This document shows positions 1-9,767 of a DNA stretch of 64,000 nucleotides, one piece after another (the stretch's first letter is position 1; the number at the start of each line of letters is the position of its first letter). A model generated the notes under the pieces. The model was not told the origin of the DNA, did not search any database, and saw only the letters and a program-made list of their open reading frames with translations. Location of the stretch: assembly GCF_048544455.1 (NCBI RefSeq), contig NC_133538.1:4122658-4186657 (forward strand), written 5' to 3'. Both the position numbers and the translations under genes were made by a program. The stretch is from Silene latifolia. Its lineage: Eukaryota; Streptophyta; Magnoliopsida; Caryophyllales; Caryophyllaceae.

Positions 1-286
1 CAATCTTCGCCACTCCGGCATTCCACCTCATCTTTGACTCATAATTGCTGTTTCGGGCTAAATATTTAAGGAGTTTCCATCGCTCCTCATAAGGCATGTA
101 ATTAAACATCCCTTCACAAGTTTCCTCAATTCGATCCCGTGTCGCGCCATCGACACCATCATAAATTATGTGACACATCTCCCAAATATCAACATAATAG
201 CCATATTGATTGATGAAAGATATTAATCTATCCCAATAATTATGCAGTGATTCATGTTCAAATTGTGAGAAATAGAAGATGGTCAT
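1..286 (-). pseudogene. LTR retrotransposon gag, 5' part only (runs off the window)
   Basis: Reading the minus strand from 286 down to 1 gives an open frame starting MTIFYFSQFEHESLHNYWDR and continuing with an IWEMCHIIYDG stretch and a PYEERWKLLKYLARNS stretch. This is the capsid-like retrotransposon gag domain of plant Ty3/gypsy elements of the Athila/Tat group (the ESL..YWDR motif is typical). The frame begins only about 95 bp from the primer site, so the usual N-terminal part of gag seems to be missing. Athila and Tat gag normally have several dozen residues before this motif. The rest of gag and pol would lie left of position 1. The domain call is from motif recognition; the clade is inferred mainly from the tRNA-Asp primer site next to it. 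Confidence 0.7.
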
Positions 287-380
287 AATGATGGAAATAA
301 TATAAAGCAAGATAATAAAATAGAAACTAACCAAAAGACAAAAGACAAATTAAATAAAAGCAAACAGAAAAATTGCTGCC

Positions 381-398
381 TCCCCGGCAACGGCGCCA
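381..398 (-). promoter_or_regulatory. Primer binding site complementary to tRNA-Asp
   Basis: On the minus strand this reads TGGCGCCGTTGCCGGGGA, the complement of the 3' end of plant tRNA-Asp(GTC). It lies 4 bases inside the LTR edge, the normal place for reverse transcription priming. A tRNA-Asp primer is typical of Athila/Tat/Ogre elements. It fixes the element as minus-strand, with the 5' LTR to its right. Confidence 0.85.
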
Positions 399-402
399 AA
401 TT

Positions 403-1635
403 TGATAAGGTTATTTTCAGTCGTTTGCCTTAATCAAAGTAAACATAAACTACTACTAACAAAATAGCTAGCGGTAAGTCAGGGTCGAATCCACAGGGAG
501 GCGGTGATTATCTAGTTTGTTTATATTTAAATCTGTCTTAAAGTAACCGGTTGTGGGGGTTTTGATTGTTTGTATGCTAACAGCTAATTGCAAGTAATTA
601 AAAGACAAATTACAATAATATTAAAGAGTCTAGGGATTCGGGTTCACTAGGTAGTCATAAAAGGGTAGAATTTAATTCATTGATTGAGCAATTTATATTG
701 TTGAAAGTCATATGATCAGTCGATTTAATATTTCTTTTAAATCTAATTTAACATGTGGTCGCTATCATTAAATTATCTCTATTCAATTATCATGGCCTAT
801 ACTAGTCTTAACCCGGTCGGTGAAAATCTTAGTTTATGCAAGACTAATTAATTAACTCTGATCAGTAATTAATCAATTAGAAGTAATACGATAATCAAAC
901 AACAATTAAGAGCAATTTAACAATCAATTCATAATAACCCTTTTCAAACAACCTAGATCCCCTTTCACCCTAGATTAATAAATTAGCTACTCATAAATCG
1001 AAATAAGCAAGTACAAATAATAATTGAATGCATAATTAGAGTAAAGAGAAGAAAAACTTAGTCTTGAATTAGACTTGAAAGGGAGAACATAGAGTACTTG
1101 AGACAAAAATAGACGAAAGATAGCCTACAGAAAACGGAACTAACTAAAAAACCTCCGACTGATACTACGTACGTGCCTCTTAAATACGTGCCAAAACAAT
1201 CAGCCATCCAATGATCCCCCTAAAACTTACGTACATGACTCAACTTGTGTACGTACGATGTCCCTTTTATTTCTCTTATGGACCTACTTGATTAAATTGT
1301 CAATTCAGCCCATTGAGTAAATTTGTGGGTAGCCCACGCTCAAGTGTATCAAACGCCAACTAATGGACTTATTCCGTATATTTCCTTTTCATCGAAATAC
1401 TCCAATATTGGCAATCTTAGTTGGGCTTCTCGGATGATTTATCTCAAAATTAGACGAGTGTATCCATCGACTTAGCATATTGGCAACTTTCTAGCATAAA
1501 AACCGCCTTCCTGCGAATAATTATACAAACTCGTAGTAAAACGCAAAGGAAGTAAATATAATACAAAACATACTAAAAATGCCAGAAATTAGTGTAATAT
1601 TACGGGGGATAAGTATATAAAATAATGTATTATCA
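403..1635 (-). mobile_element. 5' LTR of an Athila/Tat-like retrotransposon
   Basis: The block is bounded by TGATAAGG at 403 and GTATTATCA at 1635, so the LTR ends form a short inverted repeat TGATAA...TTATCA, and the primer site sits directly beside one end. The length of 1233 bp is ordinary for an LTR. No coding region of note was seen inside. The other LTR lies outside the window, so the target duplication (5 bp after the right end: ctact) cannot be tested here. The right boundary rests on the inverted repeat alone. Confidence 0.65.
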
Positions 1636-2017
1636 CTACTTTTGGCCTATGTATAAAACATTATCCGTTTTAATCTGACACGAATATAACCGTCTCAAAT
1701 GAAAATTTGTGTTAAACGAATATACTATTAAACTCTTTTACTGTTAAAAACGATTAATAGATTGAAAAGTAGCTTACTAAACTTTCGAACTAATCCGTTC
1801 TAATTCAAATACAAGCGATAATCAGAGATAAATTTACTATGTGATATATCTCAATTATTTTCAATCAGAAGGGTATACGCGTAACTAGCACGCTATTATT
1901 TGCCAAAAATTATATTTAAACACCAATTTGACTATTAATTACCTTGACGTGCCAATTTTTTTCATGTAAAAACCAGATCAGACATATTGGATCTCAAAAG
2001 CATATGTAGTGAAATGA
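1636..2017. other. AT-rich intergenic DNA, no gene seen
   Basis: Every frame is broken by frequent stops and I recognise no domain. Its right part probably belongs to the non-autonomous Helitron whose 3' end follows. Confidence 0.5.
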
Positions 2018-2046
2018 CCCGGCCAACGGCCGGGCTTAAACACTAG
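2018..2046 (+). mobile_element. Helitron-like 3' terminus
   Basis: A GC-rich hairpin, cccggccaacggccggg (2018-2034), is followed 8 bases later by CTAG at 2043-2046 and then a T. A hairpin 8-12 bases before a terminal CTRR, with insertion before T, is the hallmark of a Helitron 3' end. Nearly the same terminus recurs at 61801-61829. The matching 5' end was not located. The bases immediately after (2047, tctatattaataaagg) look like a Helitron 5' end of the kind starting TC, which would make a head-to-tail pair. Confidence 0.6.
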
Positions 2047-2136
2047 TCTATATTAATAAAGGAAGCATTTTTCGAGCGATTACAGATAGTCCAAGTTTTA
2101 CGAAATACTGAAGTGAATTAAAATAATATTCCGTAT

Positions 2137-2224
2137 ATTAAGAAATAAAATTACATGAATCGAATACGAAATGAAACTGTATTAAGAAATAAAATTACAT
2201 GAATCGAATACGAAATGAAACTGT
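2137..2224. repeat. Tandem duplication, 2 x 44 bp
   Basis: A 44-bp unit beginning attaagaaataaaattac is present twice back to back (2137 and 2181), with essentially no differences. This looks like a recent local duplication. Confidence 0.85.
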
Positions 2225-2400
2225 ATTAACAACTAAACATGAGCTAATTATAAAATTGTATATTATCTTAAAAGAGTTTTGCTTTAATATTACGTCCATG
2301 TTCATCTTAAAGTCCAATATCAATAATGATTAAAATAATGTATCTAAACTATTTTAAACAAAAAAGGACTTCTATTAAACTTCAAATTACTTATTTAATA

Positions 2401-2608
2401 CTCCCTCCGTCCCGGTCATTTGTTGTCCTTTGGTTTTGGCACAAAGACCAAGGAAAGGGAAGCTGGCCAATTACTAAATGACAAGTGGAATAAATTGAGT
2501 GTGAATGATCAAATTACTCATCAAATTCATTCTTAAAATAGAAAGGACAACAAATGACTGAGACACCCCAAAATAGAAAAGGACAACAAATGACCGGGAC
2601 AGAGGGAG
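2401..2608. mobile_element. Stowaway-like MITE, 208 bp
   Basis: The ends are inverted repeats (CTCCCTCCGTCCCGG and the complement of CCGGGACAGAGGGAG) flanked by TA on both sides. This is the Stowaway/Tc1-mariner MITE pattern. A 208-bp relative in the opposite orientation lies at 28894-29101. It is non-coding. Confidence 0.85.
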
Positions 2609-3604
2609 TAGTACATATGAAAAGCGTATATAAGGAATAAACATTGGAATCTGGAATCAATCAAATTCCATTATTTCTGTAAATTTTCTATTTTCTTATC
2701 ATATAGTAGTTGCATGTTGAATGAACTTTTTAGCCCCCAACTTTTAATTGTGTATATTTTTACATGTTACAATGATTTAAGGTAGTTATGATCTCTAAAA
2801 ATATTTGTTTCAATTAATTTTCAGGTACAATCGGAGTTGTGCATATGCATATGGTTATTCGTCTCGTCATCGGATAATTTATTACAGAGGTATGCGTTTA
2901 ATAACCTACACCTATTTTTTAGCTGCTTTTTCTTAGAAGTGTTACAAGGATATAAAGTAATTAAGATCTCTAATAATGTTTGAGTCACATATCAAGATTG
3001 TCGGGTATGAATGAAAATTATCTGCGACGAACTAACAAATAAGCTTTCCTATATTTGTCATCAAGGAACCAATCTTCAACTTCTTGAGTCTTAGCTTCGC
3101 TGCTCTAATATCGTGCTTCTCTTGTGTTGACATATTGATTTTGTACAATAGATGAGAAAATTTGTAGAGATTAATTTTTTGTAGGAGTATTTTAAGTAGA
3201 GGTAAGTAAATGATTGTGAGGGAGGGAGTAGTACAATTTACATTGCTTATTGTATAGCTAAGCTATTATAAATTTATGATATGATTTTCTAATAATTTTG
3301 TTTGTTTTTGATTAGGAGATAGGAAGATTATCGAAGAGGGCTAGGGAAGAACGAGAATAGACATCATTTGGAAAGCACATAATAAATTAATAATGCCACT
3401 ATTGTGAACGATCCTAATGTAATAGGATCAAGTTTCTAAAAAAGTGATGACCAAAATTTTACGACCGTCTTTTTTACTTAGCGACTGAAATAAATTGGAC
3501 GCAATACTTGGTCGCATAATTGGAAACCTAATATTTCACTCAAACACTGCAAGGGATTACAAAACTAATGTTAACTTTGTAAAGGATACGTTTATGGTAA
3601 ATTA
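2609..3604. other. Intergenic DNA, no gene seen
   Basis: AT-rich DNA with short open frames only. A stretch around 3000-3150 is less AT-rich but shows no recognisable domain. Confidence 0.5.
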
Positions 3605-3636
3605 CTAGTCTTAAACCCGTGCAAATTGCAGGGTTT
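3605..3636 (-). mobile_element. Helitron-like 3' terminus, minus strand
   Basis: CTAG at 3605-3608 is followed, after a short spacer, by an imperfect hairpin aaacccgtgcaaattgcagggttt (3613-3636). Read on the minus strand this is hairpin, spacer, CTAG, a Helitron 3' end. The body would extend to the right, and its 5' end was not found. Confidence 0.5.
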
Positions 3637-4441
3637 GCTTTTTCAAATATTGTTATCGAAAAATACTTATTTATTAACATTATAATGCAAGAAATATTGA
3701 AAACTATAATTTTAATATGATATTATGACCTTGTTTTTAAAACTTAAGCGGAATTTGGGGTTTTATATATAATGTCACTAATTTTAAAAAGTTTATGTAT
3801 AGGGATCCTAACTCAAAATTGTGACCCGTGAACCATGACCCGTGACCTGTGACTACCCGTGATATAACTTTAGTGTCATTAATTAGTATTATTATTTTTA
3901 TGTTAGCTAACTAATTTTGTAATATAGCTTTAATTATGTAGTAGAAACATCATAGATAGGAGTAGTATGAATGCTAGCTAACTATATTTATAATATAACT
4001 TTAATAATGTATCAGAAACATAACTAAACATCTAATGACCTTTGTTAATTCTACAATGTATAGCGTAGGATATAATGAATATTAATCAATATAAATGATG
4101 CGTTATGGTCAATTGGTCGAATAGTTGTACTATGATACTATATGGTGTCCTCTTCGTAGCTAAATTTGAATTTCTAATTCGTTTTGCTACTCGGGTGACT
4201 TTATAGGTCTTGACTTATACATAAAACAAAATTATTCAAATAAAACAATAACACAAAATTAGTAAAATTACACATGTCTGAATAGTTGTACATAGCTAGA
4301 CCTGTATAAATAAGTAAGCCTATTTTTGATCATCTAGTCTAACTTATGCATGTTCGTAGAACCTATGCATGGATAAAATGAAAATTTTGACTCATGCACG
4401 TTTAAAATAACAATTTTAACCCGTTTTTTATTTGGTACATA

Positions 4442-4643
4442 CTCCCTCTCATTTATTAGATTACTCACATTTCCTTTGTTCGGTATATTCAACTAATTAT
4501 TTACGTTTCCTTTAATGAGTTTATATTAATAATTAACAGAATATAAGTACTCTTAAAAGTTACATATATGTGAGATTATAGTGAGATTATAAAATATGCG
4601 TCAAAAGTGAATGTAAAGAATCTGATGAATGAAAGAGAATGTT
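4442..4643. mobile_element. Probable Stowaway-like MITE
   Basis: Begins CTCCCTCTCATTTATTAGATT after TA at 4440-4441. Near 4622-4641 the text gaatctgatgaatgaaagag is a diverged inverted copy of that end. The right edge is uncertain because no clear TA follows at the expected place. Non-coding. Confidence 0.5.
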
Positions 4644-4769
4644 GTTAATTATTGAAACACGACAAAAATGATAAGGGTCACATGTACACATTTAAAATGA
4701 TTTAGTTGAAGTGTTGAACGATGAGATATTCAAACCCCTCGTATTGGCACACTACTACAAATACAGGCA

Positions 4770-5080
4770 ACTACAACGGCCCTTTAACAACGCTTATTCA
4801 CGAAAATCATCAAAACACGTTGTAGAATTTATGCCGCGAACTTTACCAAAATTAATTACAACGGTTCTGTGTTATTAACCGTTGTTATTGGTTTTAACAA
4901 CGGGTTATACTTGAAAAGCCGTTGTTAATATAAACATTAATAACAACGGTTGAATCTGTAATAAATTTTAACCGTTGTTAATAATTTGGCGCAAAATTAT
5001 GAAAAGTAATCACAACGGTTATATTAGAACCCGTTTTTAATACTTTTTAACAACGGTTTCAGACTGAATAACCGTTGTTA
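4770..5080. repeat. CACTA 5' subterminal repeat array (ACAACGG motif)
   Basis: Many copies of acaacgg / ccgttgt occur in both orientations, often as inverted pairs 10-30 bp apart, for example aacaacggttgaatc...aaccgttgtt. In En/Spm such subterminal motifs bind the element's own DNA-binding protein (TNPA) and double as promoter elements. The same array in mirror image is found at the outer right end of copy 2. Confidence 0.85.
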
Positions 5081-5273
5081 TTAATGTTATGAAAATCTTA
5101 AGAATGAACAACAGATTGCTTTATTCTGCTATACGCTACAAAACACAAACACAAGCTAATACGTCATACTGCTACTATATCATCCTCCATTCCTCCCTGA
5201 TCGTCTCTCTGTCTTCATCTCCGTCACTGTTGTCACCGTACCGTCTTCTCTCCCTCATCGTGTTTATCAATCA

Positions 5274-5433
5274 GGTATATATATGTTTCTTAGCAACGCT
5301 TATAGATATAGGATTTTTTGGGTTATTATCTAATTTGTTGATAATTTAGCTTAATTGCTTTCCTGAATTTCGTTTATTTGTTTGCCTATTATTGTATTTT
5401 CTGAATTAGTTGCCTATTATTACGAGTGTAGAA
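5274..5433 (+). other. Intron in the TNP2 5' leader
   Basis: A donor follows atcag at 5274 (gtatatat), and an acceptor (gagtgtag) lies just before the TNP2 start codon. Copy 2 has the same arrangement in mirror image. The upstream open frame starting at 5089 (MKILR...) lies in this leader and is probably not a gene. Confidence 0.5.
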
Positions 5434-5435
5434 TA

Positions 5436-8400
5436 ATGACTCGAACTTGGATGATTGATGCAAATATGAGTGATCGCACCTACAAGGATGGTTTAGCTGA
5501 ATTTTATGAAATCGTTTCGAACAATTTGAAAGGTTCTTCTAGTATTGCATGTCCTTGTGAAAGATGTGGTAATATTAGCTATATGGCTTTTCCGGACGTT
5601 AAAATACACCTAGAAAAGTGGAGATTTAGTCGATCCTATACACGTTGGATTTTTCATGGGGAATCATTAGAGGAAGAGAATAACTCTAAAGAAGATGATG
5701 TTGAGGTACACGAAAGGCTAACTGATGATCTTGAGTTTGCCGAGTTTTTTGAGTTGGAAGAGTTGGAAGTAGAGAAGTTGAATGTTGGGTCTATAGATAA
5801 TGAAGAGAATGATGATGAGTCGATTGCTTTTGAAGATGTAGGTGATGACACTAGTAATTGGGATGACCTTCACAACATGTATGAGAAGTTGTGTAAGTCT
5901 GAAGCACCTCTGTATCCTGGTTGTAAGTTCACAAAAATGTCGGCTGTGGTGAAGTTGTATAATATCAAGGAGGCAAATGAGGTGAGTGACACGTGTTTCA
6001 CTAGTTTTTTAGCCTTGATAAAGGAGTTGCTTCCTGGTGGTAATGTTCTACCTGTTAAGACATATGAGGCGAAAAAACTAATAAGAGGAGTGGGTATGAA
6101 ATATGAGAAAATACATGCATGTTCAAATGATTGCATATTGTATCGGAAATTATATCAAAACTTAACCAATTGCCCTAAATGTTTGTTGTGGCGTTATAAG
6201 GATAAGGAAGGGATCCCGGCTAAGGTGTTGTGGTATTTTCCATTGATAACAAGAGTCATAAGGATTTATGCGAATCCCGATGATTCAAAAATGTTAACTT
6301 GGCATGAAACAGGAAGAATAAATGATGGAAAGCTAAGACACCCGGCAGATGGTATGCAATGGAAATCGTTCGACGCTAAGTATCCCGAGTTCGGCAATGA
6401 ACCTAGAAACTTAAGTCTAGCGCTGTCCACTGATGGAATGAACCCACACGGAAACATGAGTAGCCAACATATTACTTGGCCAGTAGTGTTGGCTATTTAT
6501 AACTTACCTCCATATGTGTGCATGAAAAGAAAGTATTTGATGTTGTCGTTGTTAATTTCCGGTCCTAAACAACCTGGAAATGATATAGATGTATATTTGG
6601 AACCTCTTCTAGATGATTTACGATTGTTGTGGGATAGTGGGATAGAAGTATTTGATGCATATAAGAACGAAACTTTCAATTTGAGAGCGATGTTATTGTG
6701 TACAATAACTGACTATCCGGCTTATGGCGACCTTTCTGGGCACACAGTTCATGGGAAAGAAGCTTGTCCATTGTGTGGGGACGATATCAAGTCTGAATAC
6801 TTGAAGTCTTCTCGTAAGCATTCAATGGAAGACAAGAACTTCGTCAACCTCCTAGAATTTTGAGTGGGCATGAAGTTTATCAGAAAGTAAAGCATATTGA
6901 GATAGATTATGGGAAGAAGAGCGGCTCTAAATTGTCTACTCGTGGGTATAAGAAAAGATCCATATTTTTTGATACTCTTCCATATTGGCCTGACCTGGAG
7001 GTCAGGCATTGCCTCGATTTCTTGCACATTGAGAAAAATGTCTGTGATAATATTATCAATACCCTTATGAATGTTCCTGGTAAAACAAAGGATAACGCCG
7101 CAGCTAGGGAAGATATGAAAATGATGGGTATTAGACTAGAGTTGGCACCACAGAAGAGAGGTAATCGTACATTTTTACCGCCAGCAGCTTATACCCTTTC
7201 ACGGAATGAGAAAAAAGAGTTTTGTGCATGCTTGAATGGAATTAAAGTGCCACATGGTTATTCGTCGAACATCAAAAGCCTAGTGTCGATGCAAGACCTA
7301 AAACTCACCGGGTTAAAATCACATGATTGTCACACTTTGATGCAACAATTACTACCTGTGGCTATTCGTTCCATTTTACCTGAAAAGGTAAGATATGCTA
7401 TAACTAGATTCTGTCTCTTCTTCCAGTCCATATGCGAGAAAGTCATCGATCCCGATGACGCGGATTCATTGCAGGACCTCGTTGTAACCTCTCTTTGTCG
7501 GTTGGAAATGTATTTTCCACCCTCTTTCTTCACTATCATGATTCATCGACCATTCACTTGGTTAGGAGATTTTGTACTTTGGGCCCGCGTACTTGAGATA
7601 CCGTATCCTTTCGAAAGATTGATGAAAGTCTACAAGGACTATACATCTAATCGGTATCGTCCGGAAGGTTGTATTGCTGACGCTATTTCAGAAAGCTCTT
7701 TCATATTGTTACGCTCATCTCTCCCCTGAGGAGTTGATTGGCGTTCCTAAGAATCGTCATAGTGACTGGATGACCGGAAAAGGTATTAGGGGCCGGGTTG
7801 AAAAAATTGTGACACGTGAAATGTTGCATTTAGCACACACGTATGTGCTAAACAACGAAGATGAGGTGCAACCTTATATTCAACAACACAAAGATGAGCT
7901 CAAATACGATCACCCAAACAAGAGCGAGAAGTGGATTGCGAACGAGCATACGAAGACGTTTGCAGAGTGGTTTAAGAATATTGTCTTAGAGTGTACGGAT
8001 CAAACTGGTGATGACATCTCTCCTAGGTTACTACGTCTTGGTTTAGGTCCAAATGTCAGGGTCACCTTTTACAACAGTTTTGCCATTAATGGATATACTT
8101 TTTACACCCGCGAGCAAGATGAGTTGAGCACAATGCAAAATAGTGGTGTGAGTTCTGAATTTGAGGCAATGCACTTTGCTACTTCAAAAGATAAAAAGCC
8201 TATTTGGGGAAAATGCCTTTATTATGGTGTTATTCAAGAAATATTGGTACTAGATTACATTGATTTCACCATGCCTTTGTTTCGATGTAATTGGGTTGAT
8301 AACAACATCCATTGTGTCCGAAGGATAAGATGGGATTTACGCTGGTCAATCTGGGTAAGGTTGGCAATAATAAGGATGATCCTTTCATAATGGCATCCCA

Positions 8401-8676
8401 AGCTAAACAAGTGTTCTATGTCACCGATCCTATGGATAAGAAGTGGTCTCGTTGTCTTTGTCTATAAGGAGTAGAAGGAGTAGTCCATCCGATAATGGTG
8501 ATGATGATCAGGATGTCGTTTTTGAGGGAATGGATCACTCTACCACTGTATCTTATTTCGACGATGTTGACACTGATCATGAGGACACTGAAAGCATCTA
8601 TATGCGTGATGACCATGGTGAAGGTATTTGGGTTAACGAAGAAACTATGACATCCAAGAAACGTCCTCGATCCTGA
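5436..8676 (+). pseudogene. CACTA TNP2 transposase (Transposase_21), frameshifted
   Basis: Encodes the main En/Spm-type transposase that cuts element ends. Order: transposon-associated domain at the N-terminus (MTRTWMIDANMS, with CPCERCGN near residues 48-55), then the Transposase_21 core with STDGMNPHG, an LCTITDYPAYGDLSGHT segment and LDFLHIEKNVCDN, which carry the likely catalytic acidic residues. I chose ATG 5436 because the conserved domain begins there and an acceptor (gtgtag) just upstream ends a leader intron. Three lesions versus copy 2: a 64-bp deletion at about 6816 (frame switch near 6860), a scrambled spot near 7680-7700, and a one-base loss near 8321. C-terminus is Asp-rich, then Lys/Arg. 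No intact product is expected. Family certain; exact frames read by eye. Confidence 0.9.
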
Positions 8677-9017
8677 GATAGTTCATCAGGACACAGTGAT
8701 ATGGACGACCAACATTTTGAGTCATTTTCAGACCAATAATTTGATGGTTTAATTTATTGGTAAATCAATAATGGTCATTGTTAAATAAAAATTCCCAAAT
8801 TTGCATCGCATGGTAAATCCTGTAGCTTAGATATGCAGTATGCATGCATGCTGGTGTTGTCTTATGTTCTTGATCTTATTATTAGATGTGGATGCTGGTG
8901 TTAAAATTACTGAATAATGTTGCAGTATATGGTGCTTCTGCTGTTACAGTATGTATATATTGTTACAGGTTTGGACTGTAATGGAATTACAGTAATTTTT
9001 AAAAAAAAGGTTCAACA
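8677..9017. other. CACTA spacer between TNP2 and the internal array
   Basis: TNP2 3' flank. No coding potential was seen. It is well conserved with copy 2 (about 42130-42460). Confidence 0.6.
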
Positions 9018-9292
9018 ATAACAACGGTTATATTTAAATTACCCGTTGTTAATACTTTCAACAACGGTTATAGTTACATTACCCGTTGTTATTACTTTCA
9101 ACAACGGTTGTATTATCCCTACCCGTTGTCATTGATTTTTTTGACATATTTCATTTTGGCGCAAATTTGGTGAAAATATATTACAACGGGTATATTTTAA
9201 CCGTTGTAATAAAGTTTTGACAACGGTTGACTTATATTGACCCGTTGTTATTAACATATAACAACGGTTTTCCTTTTAGAACCCGTTGTCAA
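9018..9292. repeat. Internal CACTA motif array, upstream of the second gene
   Basis: About a dozen aacaacgg / cccgttgt copies form inverted pairs, the same motif as in the subterminal arrays but in the middle of the element. It sits just before the leader of the second gene. Copy 2 has the same internal array at 41895-42130. Confidence 0.85.
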
Positions 9293-9767
9293 TAGTCTGT
9301 CTTAATAAAAAACTAATTTACAAACACATACACACACAACACCAGTTCAACCGTTAGTATCCTGAGTTAATTCTTCTCTCTTCCTCGCTTTCTACATTCT
9401 CGTTGCCGGCCGTCGCCCAATGTCCGACGCCCAGATTCCGTTGCCTTCCCTTATCATCCTGCTCGTTCTCTTTATCATCATCATCATCAGGTATGTTCAC
9501 TTTAATTTTGTGTTTCGTCATTAGGGTTTTAAGACGATCATCTTTTTTATTTTTCATGCATCTGTTTATTTTTCGTCTTCTTTGTTATCTTTATCATCCC
9601 GCATCATCTACTTCACTCCTCTTATTAGGGTTTAGGATTTTAGAAGCTCAATCTGTTGTTTTAAATTTTCATTCCTATTAGGGTTTAAAGTTTTAGATAA
9701 TACTCTGCATGTACGTTGTTAAGTTGTTCATTTCCTATATCATTCATATTTGGGTTTTAGGATTATC

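Noticed and set aside
5089..5349. 86-residue frame before TNP2 (similar frame at 45855-46097)
   Set aside because: It is in the leader and intron of TNP2 and the two copies show frame differences. The similarity comes from CACTA copy relationship.
5654..6136. Ser-rich minus-strand frames opposite TNP2
   Set aside because: Antisense shadows of the acidic region of TNP2.
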